Positions 52,288 through 60,997 of a stretch of DNA of 64,000 nucleotides are shown piece after piece. The stretch is from Pedobacter nanyangensis. Lineage in GTDB: Bacteria > Bacteroidota > Bacteroidia > Sphingobacteriales > Sphingobacteriaceae. The stretch is taken from positions 315,976-379,975 of the forward strand of contig NZ_QMHO01000002.1 of NCBI RefSeq assembly GCF_003313505.1, given 5' to 3'. A program made the position numbers and the translations under genes. Within the stretch, counting starts at the first letter, position 1. Each line of letters starts with the position of its first letter. The notes below the pieces were generated by a model, which was not told the DNA's origin, made no database searches, and worked only from the letters and a program-made list of their open reading frames with translations.

Positions 52288-52395
52288 ATTTAGAAAGTTA
52301 TAGGTTTTAGGTCATTAAAGTATTACGTTTTACAGCAAAACTTCATGTAGAACTTATCACATAACGCTTAGGACTTTCAACGTACCACTTGAAAC

Positions 52396-53154
52396 TTAAA
52401 CAATGTTCTCAAAATCGTTACCGCTCTCCTGTATTGCTTTTAAGCGTGGCGAAACCGATTTTACTTCTTCGTTTACATAATCATTTTCTACCAAACCATC
52501 ACGCATACGGACAATACGATGTGCATGCTGTGCAATGTCCTCTTCGTGCGTAACCAGGATAATGGTATTGCCCTTACTGTGGATTTCTTCCAGTAGCCCC
52601 ATGATTTCGATGGAGGTTTTGGTATCGAGGTTACCTGTAGGCTCATCCGCCAAAATAATAGATGGATTATTGATCAGGGCCCTAGCTACGGCTACCCTTT
52701 GGCGCTGGCCACCAGATAGTTCATTGGGTTTATGTGTTACCCTGTTGCCCAGGCCTACATTTTCCAAGGCCTTTTGTGCTCTGGCATCGCGTTCTTTTTT
52801 GCTTGCTCCAGCGTAAATAAGCGGCAAGGCTACGTTATCCAACGAAGTTGATCGTGGCAATAAGTTAAAAGTTTGGAAAACGAAACCAATTTCCTTGTTT
52901 CTAACTTCAGCCAATTGGTTGTCGCTCATGTGACTCACATCCGTACCATTGAGGATGTATTGGCCCTTGGTAGGCGTGTCCAGGCAGCCTAAAATATTCA
53001 TTAAGGTTGATTTTCCAGAACCCGATGGCCCCATCAAAGCTACAAATTCGCCTTCCTTAATTGTTAAACTTACTGATTTAAGGGCATGAATCACCTCGGT
53101 GCCAATCACGTACTTACGGCCAATATCTTTAATGGTAATGAGTTCTTTCTGCAT
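52396..53154 (-). CDS. ABC transporter ATP-binding protein (LolD/MacB type)
   Basis: This ATPase subunit is of the MacB/LolD/FtsE-like class. Walker A is GPSGSGKST (about residue 43), the signature is [15 protein letters not shown] and Walker B is [13 protein letters not shown] with the H-loop VTHEED. At 252 residues it is slightly longer than LolD because of a C-terminal tail ([20 protein letters not shown]). No permease gene is adjacent, so the partner is elsewhere. Whether it serves lipoprotein release, antimicrobial export or another process is open. Confidence 0.93.
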   Translation of the reverse strand: MQKELITIKDIGRKYVIGTEVIHALKSVSLTIKEGEFVALMGPSGSGKSTLMNILGCLDTPTKGQYILNGTDVSHMSDNQLAEVRNKEIGFVFQTFNLLPRSTSLDNVALPLIYAGASKKERDARAQKALENVGLGNRVTHKPNELSGGQRQRVAVARALINNPSIILADEPTGNLDTKTSIEIMGLLEEIHSKGNTIILVTHEEDIAQHAHRIVRMRDGLVENDYVNEEVKSVSPRLKAIQESGNDFENIV

Positions 53155-53207
53155 TGCTGTTTTGTTTTTTTAGACGAGCAAGTTCCGTGCAATGTTACAA
53201 ACTAATC

Positions 53208-53498
53208 TTATTTTTCGATAATTTTTGGTACCAGAAAAAAGCGCTCGTTGTGTAAAGCTGCATTTTTTAAACCATCGGTAACGCTAATTTCATTTTTGGC
53301 CACATCTTCTCGCCACACATTACTTTCCTCGTTCATATAAACAAGTGGCTTTACGCCATCGGTATCCAGCTCATTCAGTTTTTCCATAAAAGTAAGGATC
53401 TTGTTCATCTCTTTGGTTAAATGATCAACTTCATTGTCCTTAATTTCAATTCTTGCCAAATCAGCTACTTTATGTACCGTATGTTTATCTATCACCAT
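53208..53498 (-). CDS. gatC: Asp/Glu-tRNA amidotransferase subunit GatC
   Basis: GatC is the small (96 residues) subunit of GatCAB, which converts misacylated Glu-tRNA(Gln) or Asp-tRNA(Asn) to the correct amidated form. The family pattern is clear: HKVADLARIEIKDNEVDHL at the start, LDTDGVKPLVYM in the middle and RFFLVPKIIEK at the end. The gatA and gatB genes are not adjacent, which is common in Bacteroidota. It lies between the acyltransferase gene (66 bases upstream) and the ABC ATPase (53 bases downstream) on one strand. Confidence 0.94.
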   Translation of the reverse strand: MVIDKHTVHKVADLARIEIKDNEVDHLTKEMNKILTFMEKLNELDTDGVKPLVYMNEESNVWREDVAKNEISVTDGLKNAALHNERFFLVPKIIEK

Positions 53499-53564
53499 TT
53501 TTTGTTGTTATTTTAATAAAGTTACCAGGTAAGCTATCATGTTAATGTACATAAAGCTTATCGC

Positions 53565-54302
53565 TTAAAACCCTAATTTACTATTAATTATGCCGTAAAC
53601 TTCGTTCTTCAGCACCTCATCATTTTCAAGCGCTAATATACTGGTTAAAATTGGTTCGTGCACATGCACCTTCACCAAGCCCGGACGGGTGCCGTATTTA
53701 ACCCCGTCATCCCACATGATCTTCCATACATTGGTAATGCTTACCGGCACAATTGGAACATTCTTTTCAATGGCCAATCTGAACGGCCCGCTTTTGAAAT
53801 CCTGTAATACTGGCGGATAAACGTTATCTATCCTGCCTTCGGGGAAAATAATCAGGCTCATGCCACTTTCCAAATTATCACCAGCTTTTTTAAAAGCTCT
53901 AAACGACGAAATCTTGCTCGACCTGGATACGGCTATATCTATTGTCCTGAAAAAAATACCCAGTAAAGGGTTTTTCATCAACTCCTCCTTGCCCATAAAA
54001 TGATATTTTCCTTTGGCCAAGATGCAAAAAATGATGATATCCAAGTTGGAGGTATGATTGGCACAAAAAATATAGGTCTGTTGCTTGTCCAACTCTTTCT
54101 CAAATTCGAAATCGAAGAAAATACCAGACAGTGCAGCGGCAGTAAAGGAATGTACCGTTCTAAATTTGTTGAGGATGTTATAATACCTTGGGTGTCTTGT
54201 AAGCCAATAGTAAAAAGGCCAAAACAATATAAAAATCAAGAAAAGGCATAAAAGACAATAAACCCAATGTATTTTTCGGAGCAGCTTGATCATTGAAACC
54301 AA
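53565..54302 (-). CDS. 1-acyl-sn-glycerol-3-phosphate acyltransferase (PlsC-like)
   Basis: This inner-membrane acyltransferase is expected to make phosphatidic acid from lysophosphatidic acid. It has a membrane anchor (residues about 10-35), the catalytic motif NHTSNLD (H-x4-D) near residue 82 and the glycerol-3-phosphate-binding FPEGRI near 153. At 245 residues it matches PlsC. The start may be 54302 or the ATG three codons later (54293). It is the first gene of a same-strand run that continues with gatC, the ABC ATPase and the adenosyltransferase. Confidence 0.92.
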   Translation of the reverse strand: MVSMIKLLRKIHWVYCLLCLFLIFILFWPFYYWLTRHPRYYNILNKFRTVHSFTAAALSGIFFDFEFEKELDKQQTYIFCANHTSNLDIIIFCILAKGKYHFMGKEELMKNPLLGIFFRTIDIAVSRSSKISSFRAFKKAGDNLESGMSLIIFPEGRIDNVYPPVLQDFKSGPFRLAIEKNVPIVPVSITNVWKIMWDDGVKYGTRPGLVKVHVHEPILTSILALENDEVLKNEVYGIINSKLGF

Positions 54303-54476
54303 AAATACAATTTTAGGGTAAGTAGCAAGTGTTTTTTTGAAAATCGTGGCAGGTCAAGGCCAATAAGTCAAATGCCACACTGGCTGGGGCAACTTCGTTT
54401 GTCATCAACTTCTAAATTTAATTTTCCAAATCCAACATGCTTCACACTATTCAGTTTTTTACTTAATTTCGGCCTC

Positions 54477-55475
54477 ATGAAAGAAACAGTTGTTAGTGGG
54501 ATAAGGTCCACAGGAAAACTCCATTTAGGTAATTATTATGGTGCGGTAAAAAACTTCATCAAAATGCAGGAAGAGTATAATTGCTACTTTTTCATTGCCG
54601 ATTGGCACTCCCTAACAACACACCCCACCCCTGAGAACCTGCACGGTAACATCAAAAATGTTCTGGTAGATTATCTGGCCTGTGGCTTAAACCCTGAAGA
54701 AAGTACCATTTATGTGCAGTCTGACGTGCCTGAAATCATAGAACTTTACCTATACCTGAACATGAATGCCTATTTGGGTGAACTGGAACGGGCTACTTCT
54801 TTTAAGGACAAAGTACGCGGAAATCCGGATAATGTTAACGCAGGGCTGCTTACCTACCCGGTTTTGATGGCGGCCGACATTTTGATCCACAAAGCCACAA
54901 AAGTGCCTGTGGGAAAGGATCAGGAACAGCATTTGGAAATGGCACGCACGTTTGGAAATCGTTTCAATCGTTTATATAACCACGAGTATTTTCCAGAACC
55001 TTATGCCTTTAGCTATACCGAGAAGTTGGTAAAAGTACCCGGTTTGGATGGCAAGGGCAAAATGGGAAAATCTGAGGGTGATGCCAATTGCATCTATCTT
55101 TCTGATACGCCGGAGGCTATCCGTAAAAAGGTATCGAGAGCGGTAACCGATAGCGGGCCTACAGTAGAAAATCAGGAAAAGCCCGAAGTAATACAAAACC
55201 TTTTTGACTTGATGAAGATTGTTTCACCAGCGGATACTTTGGCGCACTTTGATGAACTTTATAACAAAATGGCCATCCGTTACGGCGATTTCAAGAAACA
55301 ATTGGCCGAAGATATGATCATTGCCACTGACCCCGTGAGGGACAGAATCAATGATATTGCGAATGACACAGCCTATCTACAGAAAGTGGCTCGCTTAGGA
55401 GCCGAGAAAGCAAGAGAAAGTGCGCAAAAAACAATTCAAGAAGTACGTGAATTAATAGGGTTTAAAAGTTTTTAA
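54477..55475 (+). CDS. trpS: Tryptophanyl-tRNA synthetase
   Basis: This class I synthetase charges tRNA(Trp). I chose 54477 (MKETVVSGIR...) because the Rossmann fold begins there; a longer open frame to 54372 adds residues unlike the family. The HIGH-type motif is GKLHLGNYYG and the KMSKS-type motif is GKMGKSEGD. PVLMAADILIHKATKVPVGKDQ is the tryptophan-site landmark. At 332 residues it has normal length. It is divergent from the acyltransferase gene and probably has its own promoter in the gap. Confidence 0.96.
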   Translation: MKETVVSGIRSTGKLHLGNYYGAVKNFIKMQEEYNCYFFIADWHSLTTHPTPENLHGNIKNVLVDYLACGLNPEESTIYVQSDVPEIIELYLYLNMNAYLGELERATSFKDKVRGNPDNVNAGLLTYPVLMAADILIHKATKVPVGKDQEQHLEMARTFGNRFNRLYNHEYFPEPYAFSYTEKLVKVPGLDGKGKMGKSEGDANCIYLSDTPEAIRKKVSRAVTDSGPTVENQEKPEVIQNLFDLMKIVSPADTLAHFDELYNKMAIRYGDFKKQLAEDMIIATDPVRDRINDIANDTAYLQKVARLGAEKARESAQKTIQEVRELIGFKSF

Positions 55476-55558
55476 TTTGTAGTATTGCGTATCGCGATAA
55501 GCGTAATGAAATAACAACGCCAACCGCAATACGCTTTACTTAATACTCAATAAGAAAT

Positions 55559-56173
55559 ATGCATATAGCTATAGTAGGCAACATAGGTGCTGGAAAAACG
55601 ACACTAACGGGGCTTTTGGCCAAAAATTACGGATGGGAAGCACTTTATGAGGCTGTGGATAACAATCCTTATTTAGAGGATTTTTATAGCGACATGAAAC
55701 GCTGGAGCTTCAACCTTCAGATTTATTTTTTGAATAGCCGTTTTCAGCAGATTGTAGAAATTGACAAGAACCAAAGTAACGTGATACAAGATCGTACCAT
55801 TTATGAAGATGCGCATATTTTTGCGGACAACCTTCATGAAATGGGACTGATGACTACCCGCGACCACGATAACTACAGGGCAATTTTTGATAACATTACC
55901 TCGTTTATCAAACCTCCCGATTTGTTGGTTTATTTAAGGGCATCGGTACCTACCCTGGTAAATAATATCCAACGCAGAGGAAGGGAGTACGAAGCCAGTA
56001 TCCGTATTGATTACCTTTCGAAACTTAACGAAAAATACGAGACTTGGATTAAGAACTATAAATTGGGCAAATTGCTGATTTTGGACAAAGATAAATTGGA
56101 TTTCACCAACAACCCGGAAGATTTAGGTACAATTATCCAAGCTATTGAAGCAGAGATCAACGGGCTGTTTTAA
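55559..56173 (+). CDS. Deoxynucleoside kinase
   Basis: This cytoplasmic P-loop kinase (204 residues) is of the deoxyadenosine/deoxyguanosine kinase-like type and phosphorylates deoxynucleosides for salvage. Walker A is GNIGAGKTTL, the substrate segment YEAVDNNPYLEDFYSDMKRWSF follows, and the DRT-like motif IQDRTIYEDAHIF is present. The lid arginines are in NIQRRGREYEASI. Substrate preference is not predictable. It is the first gene of a tight cluster (6 and 18 base gaps) with a DUF5808 protein and kdsB. Confidence 0.93.
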   Translation: MHIAIVGNIGAGKTTLTGLLAKNYGWEALYEAVDNNPYLEDFYSDMKRWSFNLQIYFLNSRFQQIVEIDKNQSNVIQDRTIYEDAHIFADNLHEMGLMTTRDHDNYRAIFDNITSFIKPPDLLVYLRASVPTLVNNIQRRGREYEASIRIDYLSKLNEKYETWIKNYKLGKLLILDKDKLDFTNNPEDLGTIIQAIEAEINGLF

Positions 56174-56179
56174 CAGGTA

Positions 56180-56380
56180 ATGGGTAAAGATTTTCAACAT
56201 GACAATCCCGAAAATTGGAAGTGGGGAATCTTTTACTTCAACCAGAAAGACCATCGGTTGATCGTTCCAAAGAGAAATCCAATGATGGGATGGACATTTA
56301 ATTTTGCCCATCCTGCCGGATATATCTTTTTAATAATTATTCTTTTGGTAATTATTTTTCAAACGATCTATTCATCATGA
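56180..56380 (+). CDS. DUF5808 domain small membrane protein
   Basis: This 66-residue protein has an N-terminal soluble part, NPENWKWGIFYFNQKDHRLI followed by VPKRNPMMGWTFNFAHP, typical of DUF5808, and a C-terminal transmembrane helix (GYIFLIIILLVIIFQTIY). Function is unknown. Relatives in other bacteria are often fused to or encoded beside membrane proteins. Here it lies 6 bases after the deoxynucleoside kinase and 18 before kdsB, so all three are very likely co-transcribed. Confidence 0.86.
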   Translation: MGKDFQHDNPENWKWGIFYFNQKDHRLIVPKRNPMMGWTFNFAHPAGYIFLIIILLVIIFQTIYSS

Positions 56381-56398
56381 AAAATTGAAATAAAGTAA

Positions 56399-57127
56399 AT
56401 GAAAATTTTAGGCATTATTCCCGCAAGGTACGCTTCCACTCGCTTTCCTGGTAAGCCATTGGTTGATATACACGGTAAAACCATGATACAAAGAGTGTAT
56501 GAGCAATCTATCAAAACCAAAGGATTAGCCCATGTGGTGGTCGCTACAGATGATGAACGCATTGCCGAAGAGGTGAGCAATTTTGGCGGCCAATGTGTAA
56601 TGACCGCCGGTACCCATCAAAGTGGAACAGACCGTTGTGCCGAAGTAGCGGAGAAAATGCCTGAATACGACATCATTATCAATATTCAGGGCGATGAACC
56701 GTATATCAGTCCTGAACAAATTGAATTATTAAGCACTTGCTTTTTAGAAGATAAAACGCAACTAGCTACTTTAATTAAAGAGATCCATACAGCGGAGGAG
56801 TTATTTAACGTAAATATTCCAAAAGTAGTGGTCAATGCACATCAGGAAGCCCTATATTTCAGCAGGCAAACCATCCCCTATCTTCGTAATACCGAAAGAG
56901 AGGACTGGTTGAAAGCGCATCAGTTTTATAAGCATATTGGTATTTATGGCTATCGCAGAGAGGTGCTACTGGCTTTAACAAAACTTGAACCCTCTACGCT
57001 TGAGCTTGCCGAAAGCTTGGAGCAGCTACGTTGGCTAGAAAATGGATTCACCATAAAAACCAAGGTAACCCAGTTAGAAACCATAGCGATAGATACACCT
57101 GAAGACCTGAAGAAAATTTCCAAATAA
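56399..57127 (+). CDS. kdsB: 3-deoxy-manno-octulosonate cytidylyltransferase
   Basis: KdsB activates Kdo with CTP to make CMP-Kdo for lipopolysaccharide inner core synthesis. The CTP-binding N-terminus PARYASTRFPGKPLVDIHGK is the family signature; VVATDDERI and INIQGDEPYISPEQI are further landmarks. At 242 residues it is full length. It acts in the cytoplasm. It is the third gene of the deoxynucleoside kinase cluster and is followed 32 bases later by a small lipoprotein gene. Confidence 0.96.
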   Translation: MKILGIIPARYASTRFPGKPLVDIHGKTMIQRVYEQSIKTKGLAHVVVATDDERIAEEVSNFGGQCVMTAGTHQSGTDRCAEVAEKMPEYDIIINIQGDEPYISPEQIELLSTCFLEDKTQLATLIKEIHTAEELFNVNIPKVVVNAHQEALYFSRQTIPYLRNTEREDWLKAHQFYKHIGIYGYRREVLLALTKLEPSTLELAESLEQLRWLENGFTIKTKVTQLETIAIDTPEDLKKISK

Positions 57128-57159
57128 TTTTCTATATTAAGACCTAAAATCTGTTACAA

Positions 57160-57693
57160 ATGAAAAAAGTCATCATCGCTTTATCACTTGTGGGTATTTT
57201 AAGCGCTTGTAATTTTACGATATCCGACAAGGAAACTGATGTTGGGGCGTTAAAGAATTCTCATACCTTCGCTTTTTCCAATAAAGTGAAGCTGGATACT
57301 TTTACGGTGGCTATTGTAGGTAACCATACCAAGGATATGCAGTTGCTATTTACCATCAAATCTTTTGAAGGAAAAGAAATATACAGGCAGGAAATCAAAA
57401 CCAGCGAGCTGTTGAAAAACTATCTGGCTACCGCGGATATGACCAAGGAAAGTGATAAAATCAAATTCCTGAAAGAGGAAATCTCCTATTTTTTTGAAGA
57501 TCACCATTTTTTGGAGCCCGCAGTTACTGCCGATGAACAGCCTGATAAAAACGTACCCGACCAAGCTTTTTACCATGAACTTAAGCAAAATGGACTTAAT
57601 GGCTTTGACTACCGCTTAGGTAAAGATCAAAACGTTTACATTGCTTGGTCTGAGAAAGAAAAGAAGGTAAAAGTTTATTATAAATGCTGTTAA
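57160..57693 (+). CDS. Hypothetical lipoprotein
   Basis: I do not recognise this family. The 177-residue protein has a lipoprotein signal with lipobox LSAC (Cys16). The body is beta-rich in the first half (FTVAIVGNHTKDMQLLFTIK), helical and charged in the middle, and ends with a Tyr/Lys-rich stretch (KVKVYYKCC) with two adjacent cysteines. The two C-terminal cysteines are unusual for a periplasmic lipoprotein and may form a disulfide. It follows kdsB by 32 bases and may share its transcript, but no functional link is visible. Confidence 0.75.
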   Translation: MKKVIIALSLVGILSACNFTISDKETDVGALKNSHTFAFSNKVKLDTFTVAIVGNHTKDMQLLFTIKSFEGKEIYRQEIKTSELLKNYLATADMTKESDKIKFLKEEISYFFEDHHFLEPAVTADEQPDKNVPDQAFYHELKQNGLNGFDYRLGKDQNVYIAWSEKEKKVKVYYKCC

Positions 57694-57890
57694 GCAAAGT
57701 TAACCTGCATGAGCATTCGTCCAAGGTTATCTCCGCTTAGGTGGGCACTACAAAGTGCCACTGTAGATAATCTTAAGGCTTTATAAATTATGACTAATAT
57801 TGATATCCAAAATTACCATAAACACTTTTTTAAGCATCATTTTTACTATTCCTTACCTTTATTCTACTACTTTTCATAACTTTGGCCGAA

Positions 57891-58268
57891 ATGAAAACCT
57901 GTAGAAAATTAATTGCAGTAGTATTGCTGGTTGGCATAATGGCCAACTGCTTTAATTATTGGATTGTTTCTACCTCCTATCATTTTAACAAAGCCTATAT
58001 TTCTTCGGTATGGTGTACCAACAAAGACAAACCAGCACTCCATTGTGAAGGAAAGTGTTTTTTGGACATAAAACTTAAAGAACTTGAGCAGAAAAACAAG
58101 CAAGAGCTGGAGCAGCTCAAACATTTAATTGAAACGATAGCTCCTGAAAAATCGCTTTTGGTTTTTAAAACCTTCGAAACGGAGGTAGAAACAACCATTC
58201 CGCATTATTTACAGCAAAAACCTGTAGGTAAAATAAATCCAATTTTCCATCCTCCTAAGGTAGTTTGA
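57891..58268 (+). CDS. Small exported Cys-rich protein (CxGKC type)
   Basis: This 125-residue protein starts at the ATG at 57891 (the open frame begins 9 bases earlier at TTG). It has an N-terminal hydrophobic segment (LIAVVLLVGIMANCFNYWIV) that is a signal peptide or anchor. Then come two cysteines before LHCEGKCFLDIKLKELEQ, a motif I recall from small Bacteroidota proteins encoded near metal-handling genes. A charged coiled-coil-like stretch and a Pro-rich end follow. Metal binding by the Cys-x3-Cys pair is inference. It lies 297 bases upstream of the YHS-SCO-cytochrome genes on the same strand. Confidence 0.75.
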   Translation: MKTCRKLIAVVLLVGIMANCFNYWIVSTSYHFNKAYISSVWCTNKDKPALHCEGKCFLDIKLKELEQKNKQELEQLKHLIETIAPEKSLLVFKTFETEVETTIPHYLQQKPVGKINPIFHPPKVV

Positions 58269-58564
58269 TTACTTCTTAGTGGCTTACGGTCCTGAATAAG
58301 GATTGCTATTTTTATTTCATTCACCATACGTTCTTGTAGGGCAATAAGCAATCGCATATTATACGAAGTAAAATATGATTGTTTGAAAGATTGCTTTATG
58401 GAAGCCATTCGAAATGATGTTCTTTTTTGCAGTTATGACAACGGGAAACGAGCAATGATTTTTAAAGGTTATTTGAATAACTAGCATATCTAAAGATTTC
58501 TGGACTATGCCCTGAATAACGAAAAACTTAAAATCCGCATAGCGGCATAAACCCCCAATGTAAT

Positions 58565-58807
58565 ATGAAAACAACTTTAATAATCTGTATTTTTGCGATG
58601 AGCGGCTGGTGGATGCAGGGAAATGCTACAGGCCGCGAATTTCTGCAAGTTGCGGTGAAAGACAGCTTGAAGGTAGATCCAGTGTGCAAAATGAAAGTAA
58701 AAGCATCGAGTAGTATTAAAAGCACTTTCAACAAACAGGAATATGTATTCTGTAACAAGAGCTGTAAACTAAAATTTGACAAAACCCCCGAAAAATACTT
58801 GAAGTAA
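58565..58807 (+). CDS. YHS domain small exported protein
   Basis: This 80-residue protein has a signal peptide (about 1-22, ending GNATG) and one YHS domain. The metal-binding pattern is KVDPVCKMKVKAS and EYVFCNKSCKLKFDKTPEKYLK. YHS domains occur in copper-related proteins and in P-type ATPases, where they are thought to bind copper or heavy metals. The protein is expected in the periplasm. The SCO gene starts 2 bases after its stop codon, so translation is likely coupled. The function in copper delivery is inference from family and neighbours. Confidence 0.88.
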   Translation: MKTTLIICIFAMSGWWMQGNATGREFLQVAVKDSLKVDPVCKMKVKASSSIKSTFNKQEYVFCNKSCKLKFDKTPEKYLK

Positions 58808-58809
58808 CA

Positions 58810-59451
58810 ATGAAAAAATTAACCCTATACGCTGCATTCGGAATGTTATTGTTTGGAGCAGCATGCACACAAGAGAAAAAATTGCCTATCCTGGGCGACC
58901 GTGAAGCCAAGATTAGTAAAGATGCCAACGGCAATGAAAAAATTGATACTGTTTATAAAACAATACCTGATTTCAAGTTCCTAAACCAAGACAGCGTTGA
59001 AGTGACGCAGGACATGTTTAACAATAAAATTTACGTAGCCGACTTCTTTTTCACTTCGTGCACCACTATTTGTCCGGTAATGCACCGTAACATGAAAACC
59101 ATTTACGATAAATACCAGGGAAATCCCGAAGTGATGTTTTTATCCCACACTATTGATTTTAAATACGACAAACCCTCGGTACTGAAAAAATATGCACAAA
59201 AATTGGGCGTTGATGGACCTCAATGGCAGTTTCTGTATGGAGATAAGGCAACGGTTTATAGTTTGGCAAAAGAAGATTATTTGGTTGCGGTACAGGAAGA
59301 CAGTGCTGCCACCGATGGTTATGTACACCAGGGATGGCTGGTACTTATTGACAAGCATAAACGTATTAGAGGCGCTTATGACGGTACCAAAACCGAAGAA
59401 GTGGAAAAGCTGAAAAGTGATATGGATGTTTTATTGGCCGAGAAAGACTAA
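58810..59451 (+). CDS. SCO1/SenC family copper chaperone lipoprotein
   Basis: This thioredoxin-fold copper chaperone of the SCO family (213 residues) is involved in building the CuA centre of cytochrome c oxidase. The signal ends in lipobox GAAC (Cys19), so it is lipid-anchored. The CxxxC copper motif is visible as FFTSCTTICPVMHRNM, and the conserved histidine for copper fits the later segment DGYVHQGWLVLID. It follows the YHS gene and precedes a c-type cytochrome by 4 bases. Confidence 0.93.
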   Translation: MKKLTLYAAFGMLLFGAACTQEKKLPILGDREAKISKDANGNEKIDTVYKTIPDFKFLNQDSVEVTQDMFNNKIYVADFFFTSCTTICPVMHRNMKTIYDKYQGNPEVMFLSHTIDFKYDKPSVLKKYAQKLGVDGPQWQFLYGDKATVYSLAKEDYLVAVQEDSAATDGYVHQGWLVLIDKHKRIRGAYDGTKTEEVEKLKSDMDVLLAEKD

Positions 59452-59455
59452 CTAA

Positions 59456-59914
59456 GTGAAAGGTAAAGTGTCAAAAATTAAGGGTATTAGTTTCAGGAAG
59501 ATTGTTGTTTATTCACTTTTTGGGATGGCTATTTCTGCAATAATCAATTCCTGCCAAAGTGCAAGCGAAATAGAGATGGCTAAATACCTCTCTAACGGCA
59601 AGGATATTTACCTAGCCAGGTGCCAAAATTGTCATGGCGTAAATGGTGAAGGTTTGGGGGAGCTAGCTCCCCCACTTACCGATACCGTTTTTTTGAAGGA
59701 TAACAAGGAAAAGCTTGCCTGCTATATCAAAAATGGGGTTAGCGAGCCTATGCAAATCCATGGCAAAACTTACCAAGAGAAAATGCCCGCATTTAAAGAT
59801 CTGCATGATATTGATATTGCGCAGGTAATGGTTTACATCACCAACTCATTTGGTAACAAACAGGGAATGTACACCTATGAGCAGGTAGCCAGGGATTTAC
59901 AGCATTGCAAATAG
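59456..59914 (+). CDS. c-type cytochrome
   Basis: This is a secreted or membrane-anchored monoheme cytochrome c (152 residues). The start is GTG at 59456, 4 bases after SCO, and no ATG lies in that position. The N-terminus has a hydrophobic signal (FRKIVVYSLFGMAISAIINSC). The heme-attachment motif is CQNCHG, with the axial Met expected in EKMPAF near residue 106. It is expected to carry electrons in the periplasm or act as an accessory subunit near the oxidase. It ends the YHS-SCO-cytochrome operon; a hairpin with T run follows. Confidence 0.92.
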   Translation: MKGKVSKIKGISFRKIVVYSLFGMAISAIINSCQSASEIEMAKYLSNGKDIYLARCQNCHGVNGEGLGELAPPLTDTVFLKDNKEKLACYIKNGVSEPMQIHGKTYQEKMPAFKDLHDIDIAQVMVYITNSFGNKQGMYTYEQVARDLQHCK

Positions 59915-59934
59915 TAATCCCCCATTGCAGCCAG

Positions 59935-59969
59935 ACTTACGGGGTTTCCGAAACTTCGTAAGTTTTTTT
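59935..59969 (+). terminator. Terminator of the SCO-cytochrome operon (family C hairpin, copy 2)
   Basis: ACTTACGGGGTTTC / GAAACTTCGTAAGT (59935-59963) with few mismatches is followed by seven T. Its stem core (ACGAAGTTTC-type) matches the 38458-38492 hairpin. It lies 20 bases after the cytochrome stop codon. Confidence 0.75.
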
Positions 59970-60189
59970 GGTTAGCAAGGTGGTGAATAGCAAAGGTGTA
60001 TGTACCGTAAACCCAATAGCAGCGGAAATACTTTTTGTTTCGGAAAATTTCACAGGCTTTTGAAACCACACGCCAATAAACCTCTGACGTTGGTGGAGTA
60101 ACAAACAAAAAGATTGTAGCGAATAGTGGGACTACCGCTAAATTATGCTGAAATACTGCTTTTCTGAAATTTAAACAGAATAAAAAGAT

Positions 60190-60197
60190 TACCTTTG
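60190..60197 (+). promoter_or_regulatory. Promoter -7 element of rnpB
   Basis: TACCTTTG matches the Bacteroidota -7 consensus TAnnTTTG and lies 6 bases before the presumed first base of RNase P RNA. No good -33 TTTG is visible at the standard spacing. Confidence 0.6.
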
Positions 60198-60203
60198 TTG
60201 GAT

Positions 60204-60564
60204 GCAAACCGTTCTATCGCCGCAATTTAATATTGGGGAGGAAAGTCCGGGCAACAAAGAGCGTCTCGCTTCCTAACGGGAAGGGGTTGGGGAATGAAGG
60301 CCTGAACCACGGAAAGTGCCACAGAAAATATACCGCCCCAGGTATTGGGGTAAGGGTGAAAACGTGAGGCAAGAGCTCACGAGCTTTGTTAGTGATAACA
60401 AGGTTGGTAAACCCCGGGAGTTGAAAGACCAAATAGGCTAACGCATGTAGGGCTGCTCGTCCGATGTTAGTGGGTAGGTCGTTAGAGGTAAATGGCAACA
60501 TTTATCCTGGATTAATGATAGAAGTCCTCTTTTAGGGGAAACAGAACCCGGCTTACAGGTTTGC
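60204..60564 (+). ncRNA. rnpB: RNase P RNA (bacterial type A)
   Basis: This is the catalytic RNA of RNase P, about 361 bases. The universally conserved GAGGAAAGTCCGGGC is at 60238-60252, and the matching 3' conserved block AGAACCCGGCTTA is at 60543-60555. The first bases GCAAACC (60204-60210) pair with GGTTTGC (60558-60564), giving helix P1 and fixing both ends. The interior ACGTGAGGCAAGAGCTCAC block and the GTTAGTGATAACAAGG stretch fit a normal type A fold. Confidence 0.95.
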
Positions 60565-60585
60565 ATTTTAATGTTTTTACTAAAC

Positions 60586-60622
60586 AAAAAAAGCGGCAAT
60601 ATTGATCATGCCGCTTTTTTTT
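60586..60622. terminator. Bidirectional terminator between rnpB and the monooxygenase gene
   Basis: GCGGCA (60593-60598) and TGCCGC (60609-60614) form a six-pair stem that further A and T pairs can extend. A run of A precedes it and a run of T follows, so both convergent transcripts can end here. Confidence 0.8.
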
Positions 60623-60932
60623 ATTTGATTATTCTTAGGGAGGACCCAATGTGCTCTAATTTTTCAATTGTTGGCGAACCGATTAATCCTTTTTCGTCCC
60701 GCTGCTGCTGAAAATGAACAAAAGACGGGGTATTTAAAACTTGTTGCTGTATCTCCTCACTTTCGTACATAGAAACATGCACAAAAGTTAATCCATCTTG
60801 TTTAACGTATACATGGTACAGAAACTTGCTGTGGAGCAGCTCTCTAAAATCAGCTAAAAAAGCAGCAATATTACGTTTATTCTCTTCAACAAATTCGGCG
60901 TTAATTTGGTAGGTAACCTGTACTGCAATCAT
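60621..60932 (-). CDS. Antibiotic biosynthesis monooxygenase-like (ABM) domain protein
   Basis: This 103-residue ferredoxin-like alpha/beta barrel protein resembles the ABM/YgiN family. Landmarks are VQVTYQINAEFVEENKRNIAAF near the start and LTFVHVSMYESEEIQQQVLN. The family includes quinol monooxygenases and proteins without proven activity. There are no cofactor motifs, as is normal for ABM. It is cytoplasmic and transcribed alone; its stop codon lies inside the terminator shared with rnpB. Confidence 0.75.
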   Translation of the reverse strand: MIAVQVTYQINAEFVEENKRNIAAFLADFRELLHSKFLYHVYVKQDGLTFVHVSMYESEEIQQQVLNTPSFVHFQQQRDEKGLIGSPTIEKLEHIGSSLRIIK

Positions 60933-60997
60933 AATCTTATTTTTTGCTTTTAGTAAATGTACAAAAACGTTTTATCGTTTTAGAGCGCCTATAAAAA

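Noticed and set aside
60214..60501. A 95-codon open frame on the minus strand
   Set aside because: It lies entirely inside RNase P RNA, whose conserved blocks and closing helix are clear.
60961..60985. A third PurR-like operator (AAAACGTTTTATCG)
   Set aside because: It shares only the AACGTTT core with the PUL sites and lacks the GCG arm; a chance match in AT-rich DNA is likely.
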